From: Desulfocicer vacuolatum DSM 3385
GTDB lineage: Bacteria > Desulfobacterota > Desulfobacteria > Desulfobacterales > Desulfobacteraceae
Length of the DNA: 64,000 bases
Reading direction: 5' to 3'
Assembly: GCF_900176365.1 (NCBI RefSeq)
Contig: NZ_FWXY01000009.1
Span: forward strand, 124,001 to 188,000
The translations under genes and the position numbers were made by a program. Of the stretch, positions 47,414 to 56,417 are shown piece by piece. The first letter of the stretch is position 1, and every line of letters begins with the position of its first letter. The notes under the pieces are model-generated. The model ran no database searches, was not told the DNA's origin, and saw only the letters and a list, made by a program, of their open reading frames with translations.

Positions 47414-48559
47414 ATGAAAGAAAAGAGAGGAAATCTTCAGGAAAAGCTGGAGCAGGAGATGCTTGAAAGGCTAAGGTTTGAATGGGAAAGAATTCATTAC
47501 GAACTGGGACATACGGACCATAAACTGGCAGCCCGACTGACAATGCCCTCCATTATAATAATGGATATGAAATCTTGCCTGGGACAATGGGTGAACGATA
47601 TTCATGAAATTCGGCTGAGCCGGAGCCTTTTAATGAATGGCCGATGGGATTCCATATGCGAGGTACTGCGCCATGAGGTGGCCCATCAGATGGCCGCCAC
47701 ATTTCCCGAACATGAGCACCGGCCCCCCCATGGAGAAATTTTTCAGCACTGTTGCATAAAGAGACAGGCCAATCCCCGGGCCTCGGGCGGTTATCGTACC
47801 CTGGAAGAGAGGATATGGGAAAACACCCCGGATGAACCGGATAAAATCATGGGTAAAGTAAAAAAACTCATGGGACTTGCGGCATCAAAAAACAGATTTG
47901 AAGCCGCGTCTGCTGCAGCCAAGGCCAATCAGTTTATCTCCCGCTACAATATAGATATTATTAACCATGATAAGCCAAGGGAATTTGAATCCATCTTTAT
48001 CACAGACCCGGTGCTCAAGCGAACCCAGGCCGCCATGTTTGCTTCGATGATTTTAAAAGAATTTTATTTTGTGCAAACGGTATGGGTCAGTTCTTTTATG
48101 CCCCAGAGGGGCAAGGTTGGCTATATGCTGGAACTTACCGGCACAGAAACCAATCTTAAAATTGCAGATTATGTGTTCCACTATATTTTAAAATACGCAG
48201 AATCCAGCTGGCTGGAATATAAAAAAAACCACCCCGATTGCCGGAGTCGATCCGGGTACATGACAGGGGTGGTGGCAGGATTCAGGGAAAAGCTTGCATC
48301 ACAAAAAAAGAAATTCATGGAACAAAATAGAAAAAAGTCCGATCACGCCCAGGATTCAGATGCCCTTATCTGTATGGAAGACAGTCAGTTGCTGCACCAT
48401 TTTCACATGCGTCATCCCAGGGTGGCAGTCAAATCCATCTCCCACAGTACTGCCAGCCGTTCAGCCTATGAGTCAGGAAAGGAGAAAGGCCGCCACCTTA
48501 ATGTTGCAAAAGCAATCACCTCCCATGGGGAGAGCACAGGGGGCCTGATATCCGGATAG
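47414..48559 (+). CDS. SprT-like metallopeptidase fused to DUF2786
   Basis: A 381-aa protein. An N-terminal zinc-peptidase-like domain (~10-130) carries HEVAH with His87, Glu88 and His91, typical of SprT/WSS1-type proteases, and a candidate third ligand in GEIFQHCC (~113). A DUF2786 unit (~145-185; KVKKLMGLAASKNRFEAASAAAKANQFI) follows, then an uncharacterised C-terminal part (~195-381) common in DUF2786 proteins. No signal peptide, so cytoplasmic. GGGAA sits about 6 bases before the ATG. The domain pair is known in other bacteria; its substrate is not. Monocistronic by spacing. Confidence 0.75.
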   Translation: MKEKRGNLQEKLEQEMLERLRFEWERIHYELGHTDHKLAARLTMPSIIIMDMKSCLGQWVNDIHEIRLSRSLLMNGRWDSICEVLRHEVAHQMAATFPEHEHRPPHGEIFQHCCIKRQANPRASGGYRTLEERIWENTPDEPDKIMGKVKKLMGLAASKNRFEAASAAAKANQFISRYNIDIINHDKPREFESIFITDPVLKRTQAAMFASMILKEFYFVQTVWVSSFMPQRGKVGYMLELTGTETNLKIADYVFHYILKYAESSWLEYKKNHPDCRSRSGYMTGVVAGFREKLASQKKKFMEQNRKKSDHAQDSDALICMEDSQLLHHFHMRHPRVAVKSISHSTASRSAYESGKEKGRHLNVAKAITSHGESTGGLISG

Positions 48560-48609
48560 TCCTGCCTGGCTCTGGCCATTAAGCGCTGCCCCGCCCATGT
48601 ATACTGTTG

Positions 48610-49422
48610 TTAGTCATCACTTTCTTCAACCACCTTGTTTTCCAGGTACCCCATACCGGTTATGGCTGTTTCCAGAACGTCACCGGGTCTGAGAAATACC
48701 TGGGGTTTTCTGGTGTAACCCACCCCGCTGGGGGTGCCCGTGAGAATAACAGTCCCCGGCAGCAATGTGGTACTTTCCGAAAGATAGGAAATAACCTCAC
48801 CAATGGAAAAAATCATATCCGAGGTGGAACTTTCCTGCATTAGTTTTCCATTCAATCGACATTCAACGGTCAACGACTGGGGATTGGTTATTTCATCCGC
48901 CGTCACCAGAGCGGGCCCCATGGGACAAAATGTATCAAAGCTCTTTCCCCTGATCCATTGTCCCCCTCCGGCATGCTTTTGCCACCGACGTGCAGAAATA
49001 TCATTGGCACAGGTATATCCAAATATATACCCCATGGCCTCATCTGGAGTAACATTTTTACAGGTTTTACCAATAATCACGGCAAGTTCTGCCTCATAAT
49101 CCACCTGGGGGGGATCAATACACGATGTGGGGATGGTGATAATGTCCCGGGGACCGGTGACGGCCGCCGGGTTTTTCATGAACACCACAGGGTAATCAGG
49201 TATGGGCATGCCGGTCTCTTTGGCATGGAGCCTATAATTAAGTCCAATGCAGAAAATGGCAGTGGGTTGAACAGGGGCCAGGATTTTCTGGACAGCCACC
49301 TTTTTGTTGGTGGTATCAAAGTCACCGAAAATATTTCCTTTGATTATTCGGGCTGTGCTTCCATCAAAGGCAAACCCCATATGGAGTTCATCATCCATGT
49401 CCAAAAATCTGAGTACATACAT
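48610..49422 (-). CDS. Fumarylacetoacetate hydrolase-family protein
   Basis: A 270-aa FAH-fold enzyme. The family metal ligands are seen in DYEAELAVIIGK (~107-118), the DISARRWQ motif near 140 follows, and GTPSGVGYTR (~230) is the conserved loop. Members act as ketopyruvate hydrolases, isomerases or acylpyruvases; length and the SFDTFCPMGPALV motif place it with the short acylpyruvase/ureidoglycolate-lyase-like group. It stands alone, convergent with the SprT-like gene. The substrate is not predictable from context. Confidence 0.85.
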   Translation of the reverse strand: MYVLRFLDMDDELHMGFAFDGSTARIIKGNIFGDFDTTNKKVAVQKILAPVQPTAIFCIGLNYRLHAKETGMPIPDYPVVFMKNPAAVTGPRDIITIPTSCIDPPQVDYEAELAVIIGKTCKNVTPDEAMGYIFGYTCANDISARRWQKHAGGGQWIRGKSFDTFCPMGPALVTADEITNPQSLTVECRLNGKLMQESSTSDMIFSIGEVISYLSESTTLLPGTVILTGTPSGVGYTRKPQVFLRPGDVLETAITGMGYLENKVVEESDD

Positions 49423-49593
49423 TTTCTGTCTCCCCGACTGTTGTGTGTTAAGGCCTCAATGCCTGGTGGTGAAAATTTTTTGTCTATTTTTATACTATTG
49501 TTTAACAGATTTGTCATTTGAAATATTCAAATTCATGGGCAATGCTCATCAATTGACCTGGAGTACGGTGCTGATCATTCCGGGAATGACGGT

Positions 49594-49641
49594 ATTGGGG
49601 CAGACCGGGGCAGAGTAAGATCCGCCCCGTGGCATTTATTT
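49594..49641 (+). repeat. Copy of the intergenic repeat downstream of dapF
   Basis: GGGGCAGA...TCCGCCCC followed by GTGGCATTTATTT aligns with the right hairpin of the complete units; the arms still pair as GGGGC(A)GA / TC(C)GCCCC. It lies just beyond the dapF stop. Confidence 0.6.
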
Positions 49642-49652
49642 CAGCCCCATTC

Positions 49653-50504
49653 CTAAAGGCAAATTTTCCCGGAAAAAACAAAAGTGGCCGGCCCGGTCTT
49701 ATAAATATGGTTTGTTTTTTTATCCCAATAAATACTAAGATCACCGCCTGCCAGGTGCACCAGAACCTCCGGCCCTGTTTTACCATTTAAGTGTGAAGCC
49801 ACCACAGCGGCACAGGCCCCGGTACCACATGCCAGGGTTTCACCGGCCCCCCTTTCCCATACCCGCATGTTAATTTCATGCTCATTGACAATTTCAATGA
49901 ATTCCACATTGGTTTTTTCTGGAAAACAGGGGTGATTCTCAATGGGGGTTCCTGTTTTTTCAACATCCATGGCGCGAATATCCGGTACAAAAACCACAGC
50001 ATGCGGATTCCCCATGGAAACAGGGGTCAACAAGACCGTGTCATCTCCCACGGTGACAGGGCAACTCACAGCATCTGACAATAAGCCTGTAAAGGGAATT
50101 TTATCTGGGGTCAGGGCGGGCTCTCCCATGTCCACTCGAACGGATGAAACTCGATTCTCCTTATCAAAAAAGACTTTGGGCGTCACCCGGCCTGCAAGTG
50201 TTTCCACATGAAATTCAGGGCGGTCTATAATGCCGGTTTCAAAAAGCAGCTTTGCAAAACAGCGCATGCCATTGCCGCACATCTGGGCTTCGGAGCCATC
50301 GGCATTAAAGATGCGAAAACGAATATCTTCAGTGTGGGAATTAAGAATTAAAATAATGCCGTCAGCACCGATGCCAAAATGACGATGACAAAGCCTGCGG
50401 GCAATATCAGGGTAATTGAGGTGCGTTTTTATCGCACCGGTTCTGTCATCCATGAAGATAAAATCATTCCCCAGTCCCTCCATTTTGGAAAAATTTACGT
50501 CCAT
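49653..50504 (-). CDS. dapF: Diaminopimelate epimerase
   Basis: About 283 aa. It interconverts LL- and meso-diaminopimelate for lysine and peptidoglycan synthesis. The two catalytic Cys sit in MCGNGMRC (Cys76) and LACGTGACA (Cys226), the paired halves of the fold. ATG 50504 has AAAGGA with 8-base spacing and yields MDVNFSKMEGLGND; the in-frame ATG at 50513 would leave almost no spacing. A repeat copy flanks each side. No lysine-pathway neighbour. Identification is firm. Confidence 0.94.
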   Translation of the reverse strand: MDVNFSKMEGLGNDFIFMDDRTGAIKTHLNYPDIARRLCHRHFGIGADGIILILNSHTEDIRFRIFNADGSEAQMCGNGMRCFAKLLFETGIIDRPEFHVETLAGRVTPKVFFDKENRVSSVRVDMGEPALTPDKIPFTGLLSDAVSCPVTVGDDTVLLTPVSMGNPHAVVFVPDIRAMDVEKTGTPIENHPCFPEKTNVEFIEIVNEHEINMRVWERGAGETLACGTGACAAVVASHLNGKTGPEVLVHLAGGDLSIYWDKKTNHIYKTGPATFVFSGKICL

Positions 50505-50590
50505 ATTAATCATCCTTTTTGTTTTTTGTAGAAAACCGGCAAGCCCCCCCCCTGGGGCTTTCGCTCAGGGGATGTTGACGCTCCACATAT

Positions 50591-50655
50591 CGGCATGTTT
50601 CATATCACTGCCACTGGCAGACCTATTTTGATCCCCCTGTGTCGTGTCTGGGAAC
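50591..50655 (-). repeat. Copy of the intergenic repeat upstream of dapF
   Basis: The minus strand contains TCTGCC-AGT-GGCAG followed by TGATATGAAACATG, matching the hairpin and TATATGAAAT border of the complete units; the GGGC arm is degenerate. Confidence 0.6.
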
Positions 50656-50736
50656 CCTGCGGGGAAAATGTTCCAGTCAAACAATCTTTACCTGCACAAT
50701 AATGTCAAAACAGGCAATCTTTTCACGTCCCCTGGA

Positions 50737-51870
50737 TCAAGCGCATATGTTTAAAATGTTGATGATCTCCTGCCCAAGGATATCCATCTGCCACTTGCGG
50801 GCACCGTCTATCTCCAGCAACTCCTGCCGACTGCCGGGGGATGCCATGGCAATGGTGGTGATCATGGCATTGTTAATGAGAAAGCCCGGCTCCATGCCGG
50901 TTCTTTTACTCATATCTTCCCGCATCTCCTTGAGGGCACGAATTCTTCCGGGAATTTCAGGGGCCACATCCGGTGCTTTTTTCCGGGGATACACGGGCAG
51001 CTCTTCCGTGGGAACGGCAAGACCGTCCAGGATGGCTTTGAGGCATTTTTCGCCATACATTCCCATCTGTTTAGGGCTCAGGGCCTTTGATTTTTTGAGT
51101 TCAGCAAAAGTGACAGGACGGCGTGTGGCCATATGGGAGATGCTTTCCGCACCCATGATTTTAAATAAAGGAAGATTTTTTTGCCGGGCAATGTCCATGC
51201 GTACATGGAGCAGGTGTTCCAGAACCGCCAGACCCCGCCGTGACATTTTTCCGGCCCCTTTAAATTTCATAAAAAGGGGAGCTGAGGAATTGTTATCGTG
51301 CTTGACCAGGGTTTGAAGTTGAAATTCCTCCCGGGCCCAGGCAAGCCGACCGCAGTCTTCCAGCTTTTTCTTTAAAATCCGGGAAAGTTCAATGAGATTT
51401 AACACGTCGTTGAGACTGTATGCGATCATTTCATCTGACAGGGGCCTTTTGGACCAATCTGTTTTTTGAAATCGTTTGTCCAGGCAAAGATTAAAATGTT
51501 TTTTGAGCAACGCGGCAAGGCTGCGCCGTTGAATACCAAGAAAGCGACAGGCAATCTCTGTGTCAAAAAGATTGTGAATGCGAATATTACAATCCCTTTC
51601 CAGGGTTCTGATATCAAAATCTGCGCCATGGAATACCTTGGTGATGTCGGGGTTTTCACAAAACAGTTTTAAGGGAGAAAAATCAGTGATACTCAGGGGA
51701 TCAATGAGAATATTTTGAGTGTCATCGGCAATTTGTATCAAACAAACCTTTTCTTTGAAATGATGCATGGAGTCTGCCTCAAGATCCATGGCGATCTGGT
51801 TTTTTGTCTTCAGTTTGTTACATATCTTTACTAACTCCTCATCTGAGCTGATCATAGTATAATCAATCAT
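50737..51870 (-). CDS. rnd: Ribonuclease D
   Basis: A 377-aa 3'-5' exoribonuclease for tRNA maturation. DEDDy residues are Asp29 and Glu31 (MDLEAD), Asp86 (HGADFD), Tyr151 and Asp155 (YSLND). An HRDC helical domain follows (~205-290), then a second HRDC-like C-terminal part. Length equals that of E. coli RNase D (375 aa). It faces away from thrS across a 172-bp gap; both promoters should lie there. Firm identification. Confidence 0.92.
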   Translation of the reverse strand: MIDYTMISSDEELVKICNKLKTKNQIAMDLEADSMHHFKEKVCLIQIADDTQNILIDPLSITDFSPLKLFCENPDITKVFHGADFDIRTLERDCNIRIHNLFDTEIACRFLGIQRRSLAALLKKHFNLCLDKRFQKTDWSKRPLSDEMIAYSLNDVLNLIELSRILKKKLEDCGRLAWAREEFQLQTLVKHDNNSSAPLFMKFKGAGKMSRRGLAVLEHLLHVRMDIARQKNLPLFKIMGAESISHMATRRPVTFAELKKSKALSPKQMGMYGEKCLKAILDGLAVPTEELPVYPRKKAPDVAPEIPGRIRALKEMREDMSKRTGMEPGFLINNAMITTIAMASPGSRQELLEIDGARKWQMDILGQEIINILNICA

Positions 51871-52042
51871 TTTTTTCTTGACCGTTTCAGGCAGTTGCCT
51901 TAATGTTTAAGTTTTCCACAAGTAATCGACATAAATATTTTCATACATCTATTATGCCGGATTAAAGTTCCTGTTTTTACAGTGGGTTTTGCAGGAATTT
52001 ATAAATAATTTTAATTAAACTCTTTAATAATGGATTAAAATC

Positions 52043-53956
52043 ATGATCAACATAACACTTCCTGATAATAGTATAAAGGCTTTTGAAGCCTTTCCCACTG
52101 GAATGGATGTGGCAAAAACCATCTCCGAAGGATTTGCCAGAAGCTGCGTGGCCATGGAGGTGGATGGTCAGCCCATGGATTTAAGCTGTGACATTACCTG
52201 TGACTGCGGATTGAAATTTATCACCACCCGGGATGATGCCGCCCTTGAAATTTTAAGGCACAGTGCGGCCCATGTCATGGCAGAAGCGGTTCAAAATCTT
52301 TATGAACGTGCTGCCCTTACCATTGGGCCGGTGGTGGAGGACGGTTTTTATTATGACATTGATATGGACCCCATATCAGAAGAAGACTTTCCTGCCATTG
52401 AAGCTGAGATGCAAAAAATAATTAAAGCCAAAAAAAATTTTGAGCGCACCGTTGTATCCAAGGACGAGGCCCTTGAGATGTTCAAGGACAACCCCTATAA
52501 AGTGGAACTCATCCAGGCCCTGGACGACCAGGAAATTTCCCTTTACCGTCAAGGTGGATTCACAGATCTTTGCCGGGGCCCCCATATTCCCCACACCGGC
52601 ATGATCAAAGGGGTCAAGCTCATGAAAACCTCCGGGGCCTACTGGCGGGCTGACCAGACCCGGCAGCAGCTCCAGCGACTCTATGGCACCGCATTTTTTG
52701 ATAAAAAAGCGTTAAAAAAACATCTTCATCTCATTGAAGAGGCCCAGAAACGGGACCATCGAAAAATCGGTACAAAGCTTGACCTGTTCAGCTTTCACCA
52801 GGAAGCCGCAGGCATGCCTTTTTTCCACGCCCGGGGCATGGATATGTGGAATGTGCTGCTGGATTACTGGCGGGAGGCCCACAGGGAAGCCGGATATGTT
52901 GAAACCAAAACCCCGGTGATGCTCAGCCGTCATTTATGGGAAAAGAGCGGTCATTGGGAAAACTACAGAGAAAACATGTACACCTCCGTGGTGGATGAAG
53001 AAGAATATGCCATCAAGCCCATGAACTGCCCCGGGGGCATGCTGCTGTACAAAACCGGCTCCCATTCGTACAGGGATTTACCCCTTCGAGCCGGGGAAAT
53101 CGGTCTGGTGCATCGTCATGAACTTTCCGGTGCCTTGTCCGGCCTGTTCCGGGTCCGGGCCTTTCACCAGGACGATGCCCATATTTTCATGATGCCCGAA
53201 CAGATTGAAGAAGAGATCCTCGGGGTACTTCAACTGGTGGAAAAGGTGTACAGTCAATTTGGTCTGGGGTTTCATCTGGAACTATCCACCCGTCCTGAAA
53301 AATCCATTGGGTCCGATGAAAAATGGGAGCAGGCCACCAATGGCCTTAGAAATGCCCTGGACAAATATGGCAAAGAGTATCTCATCAATGAAGGGGATGG
53401 GGCCTTTTATGGACCTAAAATTGACATCCACATCAAAGATGCACTGGGCAGAACCTGGCAATGCGGCACCATTCAGCTGGATATGGCCCTGCCGGAACGA
53501 TTTGATCTGACCTATAAAGGCGCTGACAACGGAAAACATCGCCCAGTGATGATTCACCGGGTTATTTACGGCTCCATTGAGCGGTTTTTTGGTATTCTGG
53601 TGGAACATTTTGCCGGAAAATTTCCCCTGTGGCTGGCCCCGGTCCAGGCAATTTTACTTCCCATCAATGACGCACTGAATTCCCATGCAAAAAAACTTCA
53701 AAAACAGATGTCAGCCCTGGGAATTCGATGTGAAGTGGACAAAAGGACCGAAAGCCTGAAAAAGAAAATCCGGGAGGCCCAGGTAAACTATGTACCCCTG
53801 ATCATCACCGTTGGTGAAAAAGAGAAAGAGTCAGGCACCCTGGCGGTGAGAACCCTGGATGGGAAGGTCCGCATGGGACTGACCATGGAGGAATTTTCCC
53901 AGGTGGTGCTGAAACATATCAAGGAAAGAACCCTGGATGCTCAACTGTTTCAGTAG
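52043..53956 (+). CDS. thrS: Threonine--tRNA ligase
   Basis: A 637-aa class II synthetase, close to the 642-aa E. coli enzyme. An N-terminal TGS domain (~1-62) precedes the editing domain (~65-225) with the HSAAHVMAEAV motif and zinc-binding-like ...CRGPHIP. The catalytic core (~240-530) holds MNCPGGM with a zinc-ligand Cys, the RHELSGALSGLFRVR motif 2 and HRVIYGSIERFFGIL motif 3. The anticodon-binding domain follows (~535-637). No T-box or threonine-rich leader peptide is visible upstream. The last 20 bp overlap the VanZ-like gene. The ribosome site is weak. Confidence 0.95.
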   Translation: MINITLPDNSIKAFEAFPTGMDVAKTISEGFARSCVAMEVDGQPMDLSCDITCDCGLKFITTRDDAALEILRHSAAHVMAEAVQNLYERAALTIGPVVEDGFYYDIDMDPISEEDFPAIEAEMQKIIKAKKNFERTVVSKDEALEMFKDNPYKVELIQALDDQEISLYRQGGFTDLCRGPHIPHTGMIKGVKLMKTSGAYWRADQTRQQLQRLYGTAFFDKKALKKHLHLIEEAQKRDHRKIGTKLDLFSFHQEAAGMPFFHARGMDMWNVLLDYWREAHREAGYVETKTPVMLSRHLWEKSGHWENYRENMYTSVVDEEEYAIKPMNCPGGMLLYKTGSHSYRDLPLRAGEIGLVHRHELSGALSGLFRVRAFHQDDAHIFMMPEQIEEEILGVLQLVEKVYSQFGLGFHLELSTRPEKSIGSDEKWEQATNGLRNALDKYGKEYLINEGDGAFYGPKIDIHIKDALGRTWQCGTIQLDMALPERFDLTYKGADNGKHRPVMIHRVIYGSIERFFGILVEHFAGKFPLWLAPVQAILLPINDALNSHAKKLQKQMSALGIRCEVDKRTESLKKKIREAQVNYVPLIITVGEKEKESGTLAVRTLDGKVRMGLTMEEFSQVVLKHIKERTLDAQLFQ

Positions 53957-54356
53957 ACAGGCTTTGATATATCGATGGCCCCTGGTAATTTATCTCATTG
54001 CCATTTTTGTGCAATCGTGCTTTCCGTCCCCGGAGGTGCTGCAGGATGTTGATTTGTCTGACAAATTGCTCCACCTGGGGGGATATGCACTTCTGGGGGC
54101 TTTGACGGTGAGGATGTTGAAACGGGAATTAGCGGCCCGGCCTCCGTGGAAAATAATTGTGCTGGCCGCGGCGGCCGGCACAATTTATGGAATTTCCGAT
54201 GAACTTCACCAAGCCCTGGTCCCGGGCAGATCTGCCGATGTTATGGACGTTGTGGCAGATTTTGCAGGCAGCACCCTGGGAGCCATTATTTTTTGGTGGG
54301 ATTTGCCCATGATTGACACCCCCGCCGCAAACAATCCCCATAGCATTGATGTGTAA
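53937..54356 (+). CDS. VanZ-like membrane protein
   Basis: A 139-aa protein with four hydrophobic spans. Conserved VanZ-family points are SDKLLHLGGYALLGAL (~40-55), the GISDELHQ motif with acidic residues (~85) and the final DVVADFAGSTLG (~108). The ATG lies within the end of thrS in another frame, so translation should be coupled. The role of small VanZ-like proteins outside glycopeptide resistance is unknown. Tandem repeats follow its stop directly. Confidence 0.8.
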   Translation: MLNCFSRQALIYRWPLVIYLIAIFVQSCFPSPEVLQDVDLSDKLLHLGGYALLGALTVRMLKRELAARPPWKIIVLAAAAGTIYGISDELHQALVPGRSADVMDVVADFAGSTLGAIIFWWDLPMIDTPAANNPHSIDV

Positions 54357-54361
54357 GCTTT

Positions 54362-54561
54362 GTTGTGTCCGGCAAAACATGTCCGTTTTATATGAAATAC
54401 CCCCGCAAACCCGGGGAATATCTCTACCTTTGTTGTGGGCGGAACGAGGTCAGAATACGGTCCGCCCGTGGCGGTTATATGAAATACCCCGCAAATGAGG
54501 GACGTATTTCAAGCTTCGTTGTGGGCAGAGCAGGGTCAGTACAAGATCTGCCCGTGGCAGT
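54362..54561 (+). repeat. Tandem array of the 86-bp structured intergenic repeat
   Basis: One partial unit (54362-54388) and two complete units (54389-54475, 87 bp; 54476-54561, 86 bp). Each complete unit starts TATATGAAATAC, carries a first inverted repeat (GAAATAC / GTATTTC class), then GTTGTGGGC. In unit 1 GGGCGGA pairs with TCCGCCC and CCGCC-CGT-GGCGG forms a hairpin; in unit 2 the same positions read GGGCAGA/TCTGCCC and CTGCC-CGT-GGCAG. The bases changed together on both sides. The array ends at the stop of the MoaE-like gene and could act as 3' end for both convergent genes. Confidence 0.8.
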
Positions 54562-54920
54562 TATTTAAAAAATTGGGTTTTAGAGGTCACTTCGGCTTTA
54601 ACTTGATTCAGGGTTTCCGTGAGAACGGCAATGACATTTTCCCGGATATCCCCCCCCACCACAATGAACATGACATCATCCCCCACCTGGAGTTCTTTTT
54701 CTTCGGCAATCTCCACAATCACATCCACAATGCCCGGCTTATTTTTCTGGAAATCCACAATTTCCTTAAGTTTTTCATGATTCACCGTGACCTTGAGCCC
54801 TGTTACTTCCTGACCTTCTCTGGAGGTTGCACGAACCACACCATTGTGACATAGAATCATACCGGCTTTATGGTAATCTGGATGAGCTTTCAGTTGATTA
54901 ATCATTTTTTGAACATTCAT
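54561..54920 (-). CDS. MoaE-like protein
   Basis: A 119-aa protein that resembles the MoaE large subunit of molybdopterin synthase: GMILCHNGVVRATSREG (~20-36) replaces the MoaE GAxxxFxGxVR entry, followed by HEKLKEIV, VGDDVMFIVVGGDIRENVIAV (~80-100) and a C-terminal LNQVKAEV...K like the MoaE LKxxxPIWK lysine region. It is shorter than the ~150-aa canonical MoaE and lacks a MoaD neighbour, so activity as molybdopterin synthase is uncertain. moaB lies 0.8 kb away, which gives mild support for a molybdenum/tungsten cofactor link. Confidence 0.65.
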   Translation of the reverse strand: MNVQKMINQLKAHPDYHKAGMILCHNGVVRATSREGQEVTGLKVTVNHEKLKEIVDFQKNKPGIVDVIVEIAEEKELQVGDDVMFIVVGGDIRENVIAVLTETLNQVKAEVTSKTQFFK

Positions 54921-55093
54921 GTGCTGTTTCCCTTTTTAAATATGTTTGTAAAAATAAAATTCATAATTGACGGCAACGTATAGAATCAAACAAAAATAAA
55001 CATAAGAACTTTTTCAAAGATAGCAAAGCCACTTTGAAAAGGATGCCATTTAAGGGCTTGCCCGGGTGATTAAAAAGTGATAATTGTTGGATT

Positions 55094-55120
55094 TATCGTC
55101 GGCAGAACAGGGTCGAAGGG
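55094..55120 (+). repeat. Degenerate intergenic-repeat copy in pyrR leader
   Basis: ATCGTCGGCAGAACAGGGTC aligns with the GTTGTGGGCAGAAC..GGTC core of the complete units; the rest has diverged. Confidence 0.4.
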
Positions 55121-55153
55121 CAATACATGAATCATGGAACAGGATGTTTTTAT

Positions 55154-55693
55154 ATGAAAAGAGAACGAACCATTTTCACCCAGGAAGATATTGAACGGGC
55201 CATCACCCGGATGTCCTATGAAATTATTGAAGCCCACAAGGGGGTACAAAATATCGCCCTGGCAGGAATTTTGACCCGGGGGGATTTCCTTGCAAAACGC
55301 ATTCAGCATAAAATAGAAATGCTGGAAGGGGTGCAGATTCCCATGGGGGTCATGGATATCAATCTCTACCGGGATGACTGGACCCAAATCAGCCATCACC
55401 CCATTGTCAGGCCTTCAAAGATGCCTTTTTCCGTTGATGATAAACAAGTAATCCTTGTGGATGACGTGCTCTTCACCGGGCGCACCATCCGGGCTGCCAT
55501 GGATGCACTCATGGATTTTGGCCGCCCCCCCCGCATTGAGCTTGCGGTGCTTGTGGATCGGGGCCACAGGGAACTGCCCCTCCAGGCCGATTATAAAGGC
55601 ACCACCGTTGCCACCCTTCGCAACGACACCGTCAATGTGTTTCTACAGGAATATGACGGTGAAGACAGGGTGTTCATTAAAGAGGACAATTAA
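55154..55693 (+). CDS. pyrR: PyrR bifunctional regulator / uracil phosphoribosyltransferase
   Basis: A 179-aa PRPP-dependent transferase of the PyrR family. The PRPP loop is VILVDDVLFTGRT (~97-109), and RGDFLAKRI near 45 and the C-terminal LVDRGHRELP are family-typical. PyrR makes UMP from uracil and in Gram-positives binds pyr mRNA. Here no pyr operon or PyrR-binding attenuator is visible, so only the enzymatic role is supported. ATG 55154 (MKRERTIFTQEDIERA) is preferred to 55127 because it matches the family N-terminus and has AGGA upstream. moaB starts 2 bp after its stop. Confidence 0.9.
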   Translation: MKRERTIFTQEDIERAITRMSYEIIEAHKGVQNIALAGILTRGDFLAKRIQHKIEMLEGVQIPMGVMDINLYRDDWTQISHHPIVRPSKMPFSVDDKQVILVDDVLFTGRTIRAAMDALMDFGRPPRIELAVLVDRGHRELPLQADYKGTTVATLRNDTVNVFLQEYDGEDRVFIKEDN

Positions 55694-55695
55694 TT

Positions 55696-56205
55696 ATGAG
55701 CACATTGCTGCATAAAAAAGAAACCCCCCGAAATATCCGCCTGGCCATTGTTTCGGTATCCACCACCCGGGGAATCGCAGAGGATAAAAGCGGAATCTGG
55801 ATGAAAAAACAGATTAAAAAAGAAGGCCATGAAACAGTGGTACATCATGTGGTCACCGATGAGATCAATGCCATACAGGAGATGGTGAAGCATGTGGTTA
55901 ACGATGTGGAACCCCATGTGATTCTCATGTCCGGCGGTACAGGTTTAAGCCCCAGGGATGTCACTGTGGAAGCTGTTTCTCCGCTTTTCACAAAGGAACT
56001 CACCGCCTTTGGCCCTTTGTTTGCTCAGCTGAGCTTTGACCAGATTGATTCGGCAGCCATCATGTCCCGGGCTACGGCGGGAATTATTGGTAACACTATT
56101 GTGTTTAGCATGCCCGGAAGCCTCAATGCCTGCAAGCTGGCCTGTCAGAGTTTGATTTTTCCGGAACTTGGACATTTGGTGAAGCACCTGTCCGAGGCTC
56201 CTTGA
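55696..56205 (+). CDS. moaB: Molybdenum cofactor biosynthesis protein MoaB/MogA type
   Basis: A 169-aa MPT-binding domain protein. SGGTGLSPRDVTVEAV (~78-93) is the molybdopterin-binding motif, followed by SRATAGIIGNTIVFSMPGSLNACKLA (~120-145 region) typical of MoaB/MogA. The family adenylylates molybdopterin before metal insertion. It starts 2 bp after pyrR, probably on one transcript. Two intergenic repeat units follow. MoaB versus MogA cannot be decided firmly; length and N-terminus favour MoaB. Confidence 0.88.
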   Translation: MSTLLHKKETPRNIRLAIVSVSTTRGIAEDKSGIWMKKQIKKEGHETVVHHVVTDEINAIQEMVKHVVNDVEPHVILMSGGTGLSPRDVTVEAVSPLFTKELTAFGPLFAQLSFDQIDSAAIMSRATAGIIGNTIVFSMPGSLNACKLACQSLIFPELGHLVKHLSEAP

Positions 56206-56218
56206 TTTATGATGCTAT

Positions 56219-56391
56219 ACCTGCCTCGGGCAGGCCTTATTCTGATTGGGTTCTGCCCACAACTAAGCTTGAAATACTCTCCTGATTTGCGGAGTATTTC
56301 ATATAACTGCCATGGGCAGACCGCCTTCTGATCCGCTTCTGCCCACAACAAAGGTAGAAATGCCCCACAGATTTGCGGAGTATTTCATATA
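56219..56391 (-). repeat. Two tandem complete units of the structured intergenic repeat
   Basis: Units at 56219-56305 (87 bp) and 56306-56391 (86 bp), in the opposite orientation to the 54-kb array. GGGCAG/CTGCCC arms and the terminal hairpins CCTGCC-TCG-GGCAGG and CTGCC-AT-GGGCAG are kept although loops differ. GCGGAGTATTTCATATA ends both units. They fill nearly all the space between moaB and the next gene. Confidence 0.8.
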
Positions 56392-56417
56392 AAAAAACCT
56401 TAAAAAAGAGGTGACAC

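Noticed and set aside
51871-52042. T-box or attenuator upstream of thrS
   Set aside because: No T-box motif, threonine-rich leader peptide or terminator seen in the 172-bp gap.
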